Below, in pieces: positions 1 through 13,941 of a stretch of DNA of 64,000 nt. A program made the position numbers and the translations under genes. The notes beneath the pieces were generated by a model. It saw only the letters and a list, made by a program, of their open reading frames with translations. It was not told where the DNA came from and ran no database searches. This stretch comes from Hippophae tibetana (taxonomy: Eukaryota; Streptophyta; Magnoliopsida; Rosales; Elaeagnaceae): NCBI GenBank assembly GCA_037013495.1, contig CM072811.1, positions 26,538,159 through 26,602,158 on the forward strand, read 5' to 3'. Position 1 is the first letter of the stretch, and each line of letters starts with the position of its first letter.

Positions 1-767
1 AATTATACAATAAATTATTTGTTTAATTTAATAAAATCATTTTTAATAATAAAAAATATTGAAATATTAACCTGTGCCACGCGTTCAAAAACTTGTTTTT
101 ACATAAGTTCTTTCCAATATCAAAATCTCATTGGGATATGTTTTTGTAAATAAATAAATAAAAAAAACTTTGATTTAATTAGCTTGTTTTCTTTATGACC
201 GTAACTAGTCATGTTCTTGCCGACGGACAAACTCATGTCACTCCTTTTTTTCTCTATTATTTACAACTGATTATATTAGTTGTAAATAAAAATATATATT
301 TATAATTTTCTTTCTATTTTTATTCCTATTTTGGGGTGATTATTATTTTCTCTAAATATTCATCTAAATTAATTTATATCTTATTTATATTAAGTTTGTA
401 TTTTTGTGGTCGACATAGATTCTTCTCTTAATTTCAAGTGTTAAATATAAAAGATAATATCAAGATTTTGTTTTTTTTTAAATATATATATTACTTAAAA
501 TAATCAAATACTCTTAATAAATCTTAAAATAAATAAAAATACAAAAGTTAAAAAAAAAATTCCATGTACTCAAGAAAATTTATATTTTTCGTTAATGATA
601 TATTTAAATTTATGATTTAAATTTAAATTACATCATTGAATTTTTAATTAATGAAATTTTATTAAAAAAACTACTCATATTTTTTTTATATATATATATT
701 GATTTGATTCCTTTACATTTTTTAAACGCTCATCTAAATCTACTTCTATTTCTTGAATCTTGACTCA

Positions 768-809
<42 letters not shown>

Positions 810-1960
810 CTCTACCTTTCAGGCATAATGTATATAATTCAGAGCAGAGACTAGTTAAAATCAGATTTTATGTGGTCTATGCCGAAAGGCATTTGGTGCT
901 GTTTAGCCACTTGACTTCATGACAGTAGCAACTCATGCTAATTTTATTATTATTTATTAAAAACAAAAAAAAAAGTTTTATTATTATCCAATTTTTGATA
1001 TTTCCTTAAAGTTTTTATCCACTGTAACTAGCTTACAAATCTACTTGCGGTTACCACAATATTAACCGCGTGATATTTACCATTTCTATCAGCTCATTTC
1101 GGTGGCTAATTCCATTATTTGATGAAAGAATTTCGGAGTTGCTCTCATTAATGTTTTTTTTTATTTTTTTATTTAATATATATGTAAATATCTGATGTGA
1201 CTGATAAAAGTATTCGGATCATATGCCTTGTTGATTCACTATAATTAATTTCCCATTTTAATAATTTATTGATTTTTGGTAATATCAATCCACGTATAAT
1301 ACATTATATTTAATAATTCAACAGATTAAAATTAGGTTATTTTATTTTTATAAATTAAAATTATTAATTTTTTTATTTTAAATTAATACATTTTAAATAT
1401 TTTAATATTATATTTATAATTTTAATACTTTTAATAACTTTATTTTTATTTTTAAGAAAAAAATTGTGCTATTTTGCCTTTTAAATATCTATTAATCCTA
1501 TAGATAAATTTTAATTCGATTTAACTTAATTTTTTATTAAAAATTTTAAAAAATTATTAGATTGTTTAAAAATGTAAAAATAAAGTAGTTTAAAAAATAT
1601 AATTAATATAATTAATTTATAAAAATAAAATGAAAAAAATATTATACTATCCTTAATAATTTATTATTTGTGAATTATGTACTACCTTTTTTACATTAGA
1701 GAACATATCATAACTTAATTAGTCCGAAGCGAGATGGAGGAACGGGACTGAACTCTTCGCATTGATAATTTTTATTATAATATATAATAAATTTTATAAT
1801 TTTAAATATTTCATATGAATACAAGATATTTTACTATTTTATTATAACAAAACTATTTTTTATATTTAGTTCAATAAAAATTCAACAATTCAAAAAAGTC
1901 ATAATTTTTAGGTTTCTGAACACTTAATAATTTTGTAATTAATTTTAATATGTATAATTT
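1..1960. other. Gene-free AT-rich intergenic DNA
   Basis: No reading frame with recognisable protein similarity was seen on either strand. The stretch is strongly AT-rich with poly-A and poly-T runs. The one clear structure is an (AAT)n microsatellite at 768-808. No promoter, RNA gene or element end could be supported. Confidence 0.6.
768..808. repeat. (AAT)n microsatellite
   Basis: About 13 uninterrupted AAT units, a simple-sequence repeat likely to vary in length between individuals. Confidence 0.9.
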
Positions 1961-1962
1961 TA

Positions 1963-2180
1963 CACTAGTACAAAGTTAGATATTTAAGTCGAGATTTAAA
2001 ATTGTTTTTTTTTTAGAAAATTAAATTATAATGAATTTTAAATCGATACGTTAAAAAATCGACTTAAAAAATTAAAAATGTAGCGTCAATTCACACGTAA
2101 AATCGACGTTACGTCATACGTGTCAATCGACGTTAGAACGTAGCGTCGGTTACGTAAGACGTAACATTGGTTTATGATAT
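1963..2180 (+). mobile_element. Possible CACTA transposon end with subterminal repeats
   Basis: The segment starts with CACTAGTACAAAG, the expected 5' signature of a CACTA (En/Spm) element. It is followed by a cluster of short direct and inverted repeats built on CGACGTTACGTC and TAGCGTCGGTTACG between about 2075 and 2165, as in CACTA subterminal regions. A similar end (TATTAAAGTCG following a degenerate CACTA) lies at 5879. No transposase and no matching right end were found, so this may be a truncated or non-autonomous copy. Assignment rests on end sequence and repeat style only. Confidence 0.35.
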
Positions 2181-3415
2181 ATTTTTTTAATATATATAAG
2201 TTATTTTTTGTGAATTCATGATATTATATTCTTATGTTAAATTTAAATACATGTAGTTCTTTGATTAGAATAAGTATAATTATAATATGCAAATTTTTGA
2301 TAATTTACAAGAAAAATCGACCACTTTTTCATTAAATAATTTTCTTATTCTTTGTTTTACTAATGTTTTTCATTTATATTCTATATTTTTTTATATATTT
2401 TTTTCTTAAAAGATAATGCAAGTAAAAGTAATAATTTTTGGCACAATACAAATAAATTATTATACATGATTATTTAATATGATATGAAACAACAAATAAT
2501 TATTTTTGTATCCCGCTATAATGTTATTTAATAAAAAACAATATGAAATAATAATCCGGACTAATCCATTATAATATTATTTAATTTTAATTGATCAATC
2601 TAAATAAATGAAGCTAATTATATGCTTAAAGTTAATGATTCACTCTTTTTTATTAAAATAATATGTTATATGGGTAGAAAATATGTGTATTAAACATAAA
2701 TATGATTCATTAAACACAAATATGACTCATTTATTAAATTAATTAACATTCATCCTATCCTAAATCTAATTTATAAAATAAATTAGAAGTATCAGGCTAT
2801 TCCTAGAAAAAGGTAATCCCAAAAAATAGATTTTTTTATTTTTTTATAATTAATAGATATTCAAATAATTTTTTTATATAATTATATTCTTATATATTCA
2901 TCTCTCAACTTAACGTAAATAAACTGTGCATAAGAATCATGATGTTTTCGATATAAAAAGCAAAAATTTTTTATTTGTAAATCAGGATGTGAAATTTTTC
3001 AAAATTATTTATTATTCAAAAATTAGTGATTTGTGAACAAATTTAAAATCAAAATTAGAAGAGGAGTACAAACAGATAATGTGATTCGTGAACAAATCCA
3101 AAATCAAAATCAAAATTAAAATAGTATTACAATATACTGTATGTGTTCAAACCTAATATTTCAAAAAATATAAGAAAATTATATCTAATTTTTCAATTTT
3201 TGTACAAAATTTTAAGAAACGATATTATAAAGTTTATAAGTATTGGTGATATTTGTAAACAAAAGGTTTAAATATAATTTAGTTTCTTAACGCATTTTTC
3301 AAGATCATTATTTAAGTCGAAGAAACTACCAAGCTTCAAATGAACATAATTGAAGTATATTTCTATTTTTATGCACGTTAAATTCTATAGTAGATATATA
3401 TAAACATTTAGTAAA
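2180..3415. other. Gene-free AT-rich intergenic DNA
   Basis: Only AT-rich low-complexity sequence; I see no coding, RNA or element signature that could be defended. Confidence 0.5.
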
Positions 3416-3416
3416 T

Positions 3417-4480
3417 AGATAACTCAATCGATCGAGTAATGTTTAAATCGATCGAGAATGTAGATCAATGATTATCGATCTACTAAGATCCAAATTAAAG
3501 AAGAGTTTTTTTAAAGTATATTTTAGACTATCTTTTATGTTAAGATTTAACCTATAATTTAGGTTATATTTTATCTAATATTTTAGCATATATCTTATTC
3601 TATATTTTAGTACCAAATTTTTTTTTAGATTTATGAATATCTGCTATTAAATGCATAAGTGTAATCCTATGTGTTATAGTTATAACATATATACGTAAAA
3701 TACGACTATCTAAAATGTTTCTTCGACTTTGCTTAATAGATTTGATAACAAACTTAAAAAAAAGTTTACATGCAAATATTTTATCCACAAAAACAGTCAA
3801 TATTTATAATCCTTATAGACCTTATTGGATCAATCGATCGAGTTTGGTCTAGATCGATTGAGCAATAAGGGCTTCAACTTTAACCTAATTGTTTACTCGA
3901 ACTAAACATTTCAATTAACATATTACTAGACAAAATTCTAATTGGACTTTACATAGCATTAGGGCTTCAATCGTTCCTATATAAAAAATATTATGCTCTA
4001 TATTTTAATCAATCATATTCGTTATAATTTTCTAATTATTTTTGTGCTCTCTTTCTCAAAATGTTTTACAAAAACAAGATAACATTTGTTTGGGTTTCTT
4101 TTTTTAATCAATATATCAAACATTTATAATTGTGTTTGATTGATTAATAAACTTACTTAATTTATGGTTTTTTATATTATATATTCATATAGATTCTTCT
4201 TTATTATGTTCTTGAATGCTTGAATCAAATAATTATGTGTGTAATATCATAATTATTTAGTTTGATTATTTAACTTTAAAAAAACTATCTTTATTAAAAT
4301 TGTGCTTAATCTGCTTATTTTAGGGTTGTTAAATGATTTAAAATTAATAAATATATTTTTGAATTTTCTGGTTAGAGTTATTCATTATTAAATTTAATCT
4401 AGAACATACTTTATATTTGTATTATTGTGCTAATATTTCAAGTGTTTGTTGAACAGATTCAATTTTTCATATGACTCGAG
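3417..4480. repeat. Dispersed retroelement-like repeat, copy 1 (modules A and inverted B)
   Basis: Module A (about 3500-3800) is repeated on the same strand at about 35235-35545. Module B (about 4010-4460) is the reverse complement of 34585-34960 and 40560-40960. Module A carries matching minus-strand reading frames in both copies, sharing words such as IKQSR and ITLMHLIA, but no known domain. Clusters of CGATCGATCGAG-like motifs flank it at 3425-3480 and 3829-3870, and similar clusters follow the third copy at 41135-41365. The spread and partial copies suggest an old LTR-retrotransposon family; I cannot name a clade. Confidence 0.5.
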
Positions 4481-5548
4481 TTTATCGAAACGTTAGTCAA
4501 GATATAGACACCTTTCTTGTGAAGACTGTAAAGGAAATAAACGACTTATAAGTAGATTACTTAGGAGCTGGAGGGTGATTTTTAAATTCTAATCTTCTAA
4601 TTGAACATTCTTTTCATAATAAATAATTAGGTTGTTTGGTAAATTAGTGATTTTTCTCTGAGTTTATTATTATTACTTAAGTTGTTTCTATATAAAAATA
4701 TTATGTGTCAATCTTTAATTATTTTCGTTTTATTTTTTTTTACACATGATTGTATGTCTAATCATTTAAGAAATTTTAATTTGATATAATTTGATTAATT
4801 ATCTATACACACTATTTAGTTAATTAAATCTGTAACTAAAAACTTTTAAATATAATAAAAATAATAAATTAAGTAAATTAATTTTTTATTTAAATATTAT
4901 ATAACGATAAAATATTATGAAAAAAAATCTTCTTTTAGTTAAAAAAATGTAATTTAAAATTTTATAAATAATGAGATCGATGAACAAAATATAATGTATA
5001 ACATTATATACATGAATTGAAAAATAAATAAATAAATAAATATGACATCATTATAAATAAAAATCACATGAGTGGGAAAAGGAATAAGATGACTGAAAGA
5101 TATTTTTAAAACCTCATTTTCATATGAGTAATTTATATATTCTCCTTTGATAGGCTTTTAGTGGCTCGTTAAGTTTCACTAATATGTATAAAATCAGAAT
5201 CCTAACAAAAATATAGTGTAGTGTTATTACGTATAATAATATGTATGTGTTTGTCTCATCCTTTTAGAGGATGTCCTGTTAATCTTAAATGATTTTCATA
5301 TCAACCATGTCCATCCACCTTGTGAGTGCTTGGTACTTTCACATTCTTTCGGAAAAGCATTAATAGAAAATGACAGTTTTCTACAACTTACCTAAACATA
5401 TTGAATAATTAATTGCAAAAATCTATTTATTATTAATCTTAAATTCTAAAAACTTCAAATGTAAATACGTCATTCACCAGCATGAGGCTGCTATTAAAAA
5501 AATTAATCTATAATTTAGACTTGCATTTGAAGAAAGGTTATTTTTGAA

Positions 5549-5585
<37 letters not shown>

Positions 5586-5878
5586 TTAAACACTTAACAT
5601 TAAATCTTATAACCAATAAAAGAAAAAAATAAAGAAAATGAGAAAAAGAGTAAAAGAGTAAAAAATAAGGTGCCATTCAATAACTTAACTAGTATTAAAT
5701 GTCAAAATATTGATATATATGCTGATAAGGTGACATTCTCATGGTAGCAGCATAAACTCCCTTTTCACTTAAACTGCAGTTAAGTTTAATCACATCACAT
5801 ATAATTGGCTGAATTTAGAGTGATATATTTGTCCCATAGAATTGAAATTTGTGAGTAAGCTCTAATTTTAGCATCAAT
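4480..5878. other. Gene-free intergenic DNA
   Basis: AT-rich with a long (TA)n run at about 5554-5583. No reading frame or element end is convincing. Confidence 0.5.
5554..5583. repeat. (TA)n microsatellite
   Basis: Perfect TA dinucleotide run of about 15 units. Confidence 0.9.
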
Positions 5879-6000
5879 TACTACTATATAAATAGGTATT
5901 AAAGTCGTTTAAAAATCAACTTTAAATTTAGAGACTTAAAATGTAAAGTCGGTTCATGACGTGAACCGAATTTACACGTATTTGTTTTTATTTTTATTTT
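5879..6000 (+). mobile_element. Possible second CACTA-like end
   Basis: The sequence TACTACTATATAAATAGG followed by TATTAAAGTCG resembles the end at 1963 (CACTAGTACAAAG, then TATTTAAGTCG), and is followed by a GTTCATGACGTGAACC palindrome. The outermost bases are not a clean CACTA, and both ends face the same way, so they are not the two ends of one element. Confidence 0.25.
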
Positions 6001-8280
6001 TATTTTTCGTATTATTCAGTATATATATATATATAATATAAAAAAATAAAAATAAAAAAAATAATAATAAAAATAATTAAAAATTTAAATATATTTAATT
6101 ATTTAATAATTAAATTTATTACAAAAACAAATAATGCATAAATAATACATAAATATAAATAAAATAATATCTTCCGGTGGGTGGGAATTAACGTACATGT
6201 CACGCGCATTTTAGGATCATAATTTTTAAAAATATATTATATACTTATAAAATTTTAAAGTTATATTAAGTGAATTTTAATTTAATATAATATTTTTATC
6301 AATATTTTAATTATAAAAATTTAATATTATATATATGAGATAATAATTATTAAAATAATAAATAAAGAATTTAATTATATCCATAATTAATACTCTAAAC
6401 TTGAACATATTAATTTAAATACGTATTAAAAAATATTTGAGATTAGACTAAGTTAATTTTAATTTATTTGATAGTGGGAAATTTTTTATACTTATAAAAT
6501 ACATGATAATCTCCCCCCACGCCTCCCATAATATTTAAATGTTAAATGAAAAATTAAGATAACCTCGTAGCCCGCCCCACCTGTTCATATTTTTAATCCA
6601 ACTGCGGGACTGGTATAACTTTTTTTTTTTTTTTGAGTGATTCATCCCAAATTAATTTATTTTTAAAAAATGTATAAATTTACTTTAATTTATGTTATTA
6701 TATTCAAATTAGTGAAAAATATCAACATAAAAATAAACATAGTTGAAAATTAACTAATTTTTTTTATTTTCTGTCATTTTTTTAAAAGTATTTTGACACA
6801 ACAATATCTTTTTTCGCAAATATTTCATATTTATATTTATAAAGTTACATAGATCTTTGTAAAAAAAAATAACTAAAAATGAAAATGATTAATTAATTTT
6901 CAATAACGTGTCTTATCATGTAGATATTTTTTTAGTTTAAATATAACAATACGACGTGAAATGAATTTGCTTATTATTAAAAGAAAAGTTAATTGGGGTG
7001 AACTACTTAAAAAAATATTAAAATAATCTATTTAAAAAATAACTTGTGATATAATTTATTCAAAAGAAATAACAATTTACATCTCCTAAAATGAAATTCT
7101 AAAAAAAAAGAATGTAAGTATTTTTTTATTTTATTTTTTTATAATATGTAACAGGTACATCTCCAATTTTAATATTATTTTTTTGTCAATAATACTAATT
7201 TTTTTATACATTTTTTTATCTTTATTTTTCATGTGATATCTTATTGATATCCATATTTTTAAAAATACAAATTTAGTGCAATTTTTTATTTTGTTAAAGA
7301 CTTTTCATATTTGTATAGTACATGTATTTTTAATAAATGATATTTATAATATTTTATCTCTTTCTATTGTCGAACATTAACAGCTTTTTTTCACATTATT
7401 TGTAAGTCCTTAAATAAATATTTTAATTCTTTTTGACTAATTAAAAGTGTAAAATTAGGAGATAAAATGAGTACAAAAATATTAAAATATATATTTAATG
7501 ACTCAAAAATAATAAAAAATAAGTTGTTAATGTTTTAATGATAAAAAGAGATGAAAATACCACAAATGATCTTAGTTAAAAACACATTTGATGCATACAT
7601 GTAAAAAAATTTATAATAAAATAAAATGAAAAATCCATCAAATTAGTATCTTTTTTTTTTAAATATTACCACCTAAAAACTAAACTAAGGGTAAAAAATG
7701 TACTAAAAATGAAATTAAAATACTAAACTGTTATGATCCATGTGTAATCATATTTATTCCAATGATCAAATCATGGTGTGCTTTGCTACATTTATATTTG
7801 CCAAAAATGACAAATATATTCTAGCATGCTATTAGAGTCGCTATCAAAATGTTAATGGTTGTGTTTGAACTGTGCAATTTCATAATTTTTGTAAATGCTA
7901 TATTGTGTCAACTGATTAGCACATTCTAACAACCAAATGAAATTGACTCCGATTCTTTATTATCGTTGATCCTTTTAGATACCTGAAAAAGAGGAATCAG
8001 AAAACATAGGACATTGAGAGTATTAAAAATGAACGTATAAAATTTAAGACGAAGATATGGCAAAATTAAAAACACTTGTGAAATTGAAAAAAGTTAGAAA
8101 CACAAAAGCAAAAATGAATAGATATGAAATAACGTCTTTCAGATTTATACTTGAAGCTTAATATGAGATTATGTTTACCAGGTAAGGAAATATATATATA
8201 TATAAATCTTTTTTCCTTTGTTTCACGTATCAAAAAATAACTTCTCTGAAAAAAATCCATGGCCTAACTACCTCCAAAAA
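6000..8280. other. Gene-free AT-rich intergenic DNA
   Basis: Long runs of A and T, no supported gene. Short GC-rich islands at about 6175-6210 and 6510-6610 have no recognisable identity. Confidence 0.5.
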
Positions 8281-8490
8281 AATTCTCAAAAGCTCTCAAA
8301 GAAAAGAATTACCATAAATTTATAAGTATAACAGAAATCCAATACTCAATCGATGTAGGACTTCAACAATTCCCTTCACATCGATATCCTACAGGGGATA
8401 TAGAGCACCTCCCCCTTACACCGGCGCAAGGTCCATCCCCTACAACCGATCGGGTACCGACCGAGTCACCTAACTCTAATACTATGAAGA
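8280..8490. repeat. LTR-like GC-richer island, unassigned
   Basis: A block much richer in C than its surroundings (about 8340-8475) contains TGTAGGACTTCAACAATTCC, the kind of sequence common in plant retroelement LTRs. No paired repeat, primer site or coding part was found next to it, so it is recorded only as a probable repeat fragment. Confidence 0.25.
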
Positions 8491-9960
8491 AATCAATATT
8501 TGAAAAAATAATCAGAAGAAGAAATAAACGTTTTCTTCAATATATTTGTTCTTAATTTGTATCGAGTATGTACATTGTTTATATAGATAAATATTAATTA
8601 TTATTTCAACAACCACCATGATTGAATTACATGGTTTACAGTTGAATTCAACATTCTCAACAATAACCTAAACATATTTATGATTCTCTATCTTTTTTCC
8701 TTTTAAGTTCCGGTATGATAAAAGCAAGCAAATAAAGATTATTCTTGGAAAATTCAATGAAACAATACTTTAAAAATATGAATAATTTATAGAAAAATCA
8801 ATTCTAAGTATAGAAAATCACTTTGTTTTTATGTTTGAATTCACTTCATCTAATAACCATGCATAAACCTTCATTTTTATATGGACTAAGATAAAGTCAA
8901 ATTTTCTAAGTCATAATAAATTCTATTAAGTGTAAATTTTGTATAGTATATAAGCTACATTAATTATCAAATCTTAAAAAGTTAATTTAAAAAATATAAG
9001 TTTTATATTACTTATAAACACTATATTAATACATTTCTTAAGCAAATATGTGACATTCTTTTTATAAATTTACATTTTTCTTCAAACCATACATCATTTG
9101 ATCTAATATTTTATATTTTAATATATTTTTATCATACTTTAATTCTATTTGGATCATTTGTCTCTTTTTTTGCAAGATCTATGTATTTTTTGTACTAGAT
9201 TGCTTATTTTTTTCTTAACCTATTGATCGACTAAAACTCTAATACAATGTAATTTTTTTGTAGTGTAATAAGTAATATTAGATATTCAATCCTATAAGAT
9301 TAACCTCAAAATAATGTAAATTTCATACTAATTGTATACACTATGATATCTTTCTTAACCAAAATAATGTAAATTTCATACTACTTATATACACTATGAT
9401 ATCTTTCTTAACCAATATAAGACACTCTATTTATACACAATGTCGAGATGAATTGACAATCTTATAATCTTAGCCATATTTGTGTCATGTTTTAATCTTA
9501 ATCTTGTCGTGTTTACCTATTGGTTGAAATATGAAAATTTTAGTTAAATTTTTTCGTATTCTGTTTATAATAATAAGAAATAACAATACGTTTAAGGACA
9601 TAAAAAATTTATCAATCAATTATACCAATTTTTTTTATCTATATCGTATCTTATTCATGTCAAAAATTATGACCTATAATACAGAGAGAGACGCAGATAG
9701 TTTTGATCCAGTTCCAATGAGAAACTCTGTCCAAGCAATTTTAGATTTCTAAGATTTGAAAGGAGACTAGGACACAGATTGCATGACAAAGTAATATCAT
9801 TTTATTTTTTTATTTTTTAAAAATATTTGGACTTAATACAAATTCCTCCTCTGGGTTTCACAAACAATAAGAGAGTCAAAAAGGGCTTCTGATTAATGTT
9901 TTACTTATCATTACAGAGTTGTATAACACAATAAACAGATGGTGCTATGGCAGGAATAAG
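8490..9960. other. Intergenic DNA downstream of the PP2C gene
   Basis: AT-rich, no supported gene. It contains one tandem duplication (9308-9413, described separately). A 73-codon frame at 9531-9752 has no recognisable similarity and is taken as chance. Confidence 0.5.
9308..9413. repeat. 53-bp tandem duplication
   Basis: Two adjacent copies (9308-9360 and 9361-9413) beginning AAAATAATGTAAATTTCATA and differing at only a couple of positions, indicating a recent local duplication. Confidence 0.9.
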
Positions 9961-9965
9961 ATCAA

Positions 9966-12900
9966 TCAAGCATCCACAGAGCTAGATACATATGACACCA
10001 CAACAGTAATGTCATCAAGCTTGCCCCCGTAATAACGCAAACCAGCTTCTTGAGCAGCAGTAGAGAATGGTGTCTGCCTGTTCCTGTCCAGTGCTCGTTC
10101 GCGTGCCAAAGCTGCTATCTTCTGAGCAGTTAGTTGGGGTTCCATGCCAGCTCTCACCGCTTGAACAACAATAGCAGTAACTTCATTATTGTACAAGTTG
10201 TCAAATAATCCATCTGTTCCAGCAATAACAATATCCCCCGGGACAACAGGAATGGCAAAGACCTGAGTTGAATTCAACAAGGTGATTAACTTACCGAGTT
10301 TATATTGTATGTGAGACAAACACACCCAAAATGACTGTACAATCAGCAAATTAAATCATTAACATTCAGCTCCGAAAAGATTTTGCAATCTTGAGTTAAA
10401 AAAAAACAAAAAAACAAAATTTCTCTAACCAATTCACTACTTTCTTGCGCTCAGCTGGTCAGTACTTTGGAGAAAGGGTAGGTTAAAGGACAAGTAAGGA
10501 GGTTTCCACAAATTCTTTGGATATTTATGTCATATTCATTGTAATAAGAGTAGTTCTTTACATAAATAATCCAAGACAATTTTTGAGAGGTACTTGGATA
10601 GCGGGCAATTTCGTAGACAAATAGAGTTTGTGTAATATTTAGATTATAGGAATGGTGCGACATCGATCTTTTTTAACTCAAGTGTTTCCATGTTGCATCA
10701 TTGTTGAAGCGTCAAAAGCACATAATTTTAAGGTAAAAATGTTCCCTTAAGATGCACTTTATGTAGATTTTTGTTTAGAGTCATTCTAATATGTAAATAA
10801 AAATTAAGGTGCATTTTAAGGTTGAGGGTTCTATCCTGCTGATTGGAAGATCGATCCCTTGTCTCGTATGCATAATTTTATCAATGAGGGATCAATCCCC
10901 CTCCTGAAGAAAACGATTTTCCTAACTTATTTTCATGAATTCAACTCCATTTTTCATTTTTTTAAAACTTAGTCAGCTCCCAACAACCACTCTTTTAATG
11001 CCACATCATAATGGAATATTTTTCAATTAGGCTTTTGACAGTTTTATTATAAATAGATTATAACATTTATTCTGCCTCCAACCCACTTTTTACAAGCACA
11101 TAAATATTGCATCTATATACTTTCATTTTTTAGGCAATTAAACATTTGTGTGGTCATGATTTATTAATTTAACTATCAAGTTTTCTTAAGCTTTTATTCT
11201 AAGATTACTAGTTGATTTGATTTACTTGTTTCATATTTTGAATAAAATTACTAGGATTTTTTTTATTAAATATATTCTAGGACACATGTTATACTTGTGT
11301 TATTTGTACTATAACTTTTCAGATGCTAAGGTTGACACGTTCAGTGGCTTGTGGACTCAATATTAGGAGACTGTGGAAAAGAGTGACGGCTCACAAATAG
11401 AGTACTGTGGGCATTACCATTATAAGGGTAATTTAAGACTTGTTTTGTATTGAATATTATTTTTTATTGTGGATAGGATATGATGTGTTTGACCAAAGTT
11501 GTTTCCATGTAAATATCGTATGTCAATATTTTATTTTCTACATTTAATTTTGCATGCAATTGTACGCCTGGTTTGTGTTTTAATTTTATTTGGCAATAAT
11601 TTGAGTAATAACCTATTCAAGTTCCTTTAGGTTGTTAGATCTGTAATTTAGAACTTAGAATTTTAGTTGTCCATCATTCAGAAGATGACATGGTTTTTTC
11701 TCCTACGTAACAAACGGACAACACATAAATCACAAATGGCAGACTTTAGCAGTGTTTTTTTTTACTGAAAAAGCAAGTTCAACTATGAAATATCACAAAG
11801 GACACTGACCTGGCCAGAGCTTGGTAGATCTCCCCTAGTACCACTTTCCAACTGATATGTAAAATTGAAGTCATGTTGTTGTACCGGAGATCGAAAAATG
11901 GTGCATCCCTCTCTAACCACTATGAATCCACTGTCCCCAAGATTAATAGCATGTAGACCCTGATAAAATATATGAATACAGAATGGTAAAAGTTCCTACC
12001 TTGATATTAAACTCAAAGAAGCAAAAACCATTCAGAAAGCAGATATAGGGAGGGGAAATTTTGGCAGACCAAGAGAAAGCGTATCCTTTCTTTTCAGTAC
12101 ATTAATAACATCCAAGTTCGAGCAATCTGCTTCCTTGCTAAAATTACAAGTATACAAACACAATTGCATATGTTCAAAATTAATTAATGCATATACATTT
12201 AACAAGAGGCCTTCATGTGAAAATCTAACATTTCACAGGAAGGGGGGGAAAACGATTCATTAACAATACAAAACATGACAACTATGCATTTCAAACCATT
12301 GAATGAAGATAGAAATTTTCAGAAAGTAACATCAGAGAGAGGTCTAGCCAGAGGCTCGTTTGAAAATTTCATTTAGTTGGAGACTTTGAAGTTTTTTCCC
12401 CATCATCTCTAAAAGAGAGTAGGAGGGGGGGTCTAAATGCATGTTGTGAATAGTCCGTCATACACAAAAGCCTATTTACTAAACCCTATCACACAGAACA
12501 TTCAGGCTATCCACGTATTGCAGTTCTTGTTATCAAATGTGTAACAAGAAACGAGACAAAAACTAACACGGTATCCTATTTCTGCGTCAAAATATAACCC
12601 CCCATATTCAGGCTTCCAAAAACGAAGAGTGTTGCATAAAATGTGCTAAGTATTCGGTATAATGAACAACAAACCTTTTCCGAGAGAGCAATAATGCAAG
12701 CTGTTGAGGAACCTTTTGCCTTTGTGCTCGAGTGTGCCTTCTCAAGTACCCTGGCTGGATCTAAGGAACCCTTAGGCTCTTGTTTTATTGCGCTAACGGA
12801 ATAAGACATAAGTTCACGAGCAAACAGTCCAGCATTGACACCAACATCTGCCCAGCCTCCTACACCATCTGCTACACCGATTGCCTGTTCATCTTCACAA

Positions 12901-13941
12901 ATAAAGTGAGCATCTTCTCCACCTGTCACTTCCTTATCAGGATGTGGAAGGTAACATGATCCAGAAAGAAGCTTCAGAGTTCTGCCTCCCAAAAGAGATC
13001 TGTAATTAAATATCCCAAAAATAGCTTCCTGAGTCACTTAATCCACCAATGGAATAATACAGACTCATTTTATATTGCATAATTAGTTGAAACTATCTTC
13101 TATGATCTACTCTGATGGGTGTATGGTGAAGATCTACACTTACAGATAAGTTCAGAATATAAAAAACATGAAGATATATCTGTAGACAGTATAATTCTTT
13201 CTAGCCATTTTTGCAAATGGTTCTTGATCCAATTGTCATGAACAAATGAAGCTCTGAAGTTCCTAATATATACTACCAACAGTGAGGAAGGAGAGATAAG
13301 AAAAAAAAAATCAAGCTAAACATATGTTAGAATCCATACTGATCAGACAAAATGGCAGATTCTGCAGGATCTTCATCATGAGAGTGACCATCAAATGATA
13401 CATCGTGAGCAGCACCAGCAGAATAGCACATAAAAGGTGAAATGCGTGGACTCATAAACCCTAACCAAGGTCCAACAATTGGATTCGAGTTACAAGTTCT
13501 TGGAGTAACATTAGAAACAAGAACTCCAGTGGTCAGCTTAATGCTAAGCAATTCCTTTCTTCTGAAATTCACACTAGCTTTCTTGCAACTGCTGCGACTT
13601 GTGTCACCAAAAAAAACACCCGTAGGTTTTACCAAGTCTAATGAATTTCCAGAACTTGTGATCAAATCATCGACATAAACCTCTCCAAATACAGGTTTGG
13701 AACTAGAAGCAGCCATCAATCTTCCCTTAAGTGAATGATTTAAACTAAAATTGTTAGTTTTCGGCAAGAAAGTGGTTGAATAAGCTGATGAAAGAGAAAA
13801 CCCTGAATTTCTGGATAAGAATTTTCCCTGCCCAACAAACAAATTTGCAGAATTTCGACCAAGACCACGTTGTGCTGTTAGTCCAATCTTGAAACCAGAA
13901 AGTACAGTAGTATTCAACTTCGAGAGAGTACCAGATGACAT
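9966..13941 (-). CDS. PP2C-type protein phosphatase (PTC7-like, plant PP2C 55/80 group)
   Basis: Mn/Mg-dependent serine/threonine phosphatase. Coding exons read on the minus strand: 13941-13340, 12999-12675, 11959-11810, 10262-9966, with GT/AG borders and a continuous frame of 457 residues. Residues 1-200 are Ser-rich, basic and poorly conserved, as expected for an organelle-targeting leader. The phosphatase domain runs from about 205 to 455. Metal-binding motifs are visible: GGEDA (E229, D230), VADGVGGW (D245, G246), NLGDSGF (D318), AGTDGLFDN (D376) and KLDDITVVV (D442, D443). The sequence closely resembles Arabidopsis PP2C 55 (At4g16580) and PP2C 80 (At5g66720), a group distinct from ABA co-receptor PP2Cs. 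The start is the first in-frame ATG of a long open exon. A 5'-UTR intron is possible (donor about 14561, acceptor about 14099), unproven. Intron 3 is long (about 1.55 kb). The substrate is not deducible; all key metal ligands are present, so the enzyme is probably active. Confidence 0.92.
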
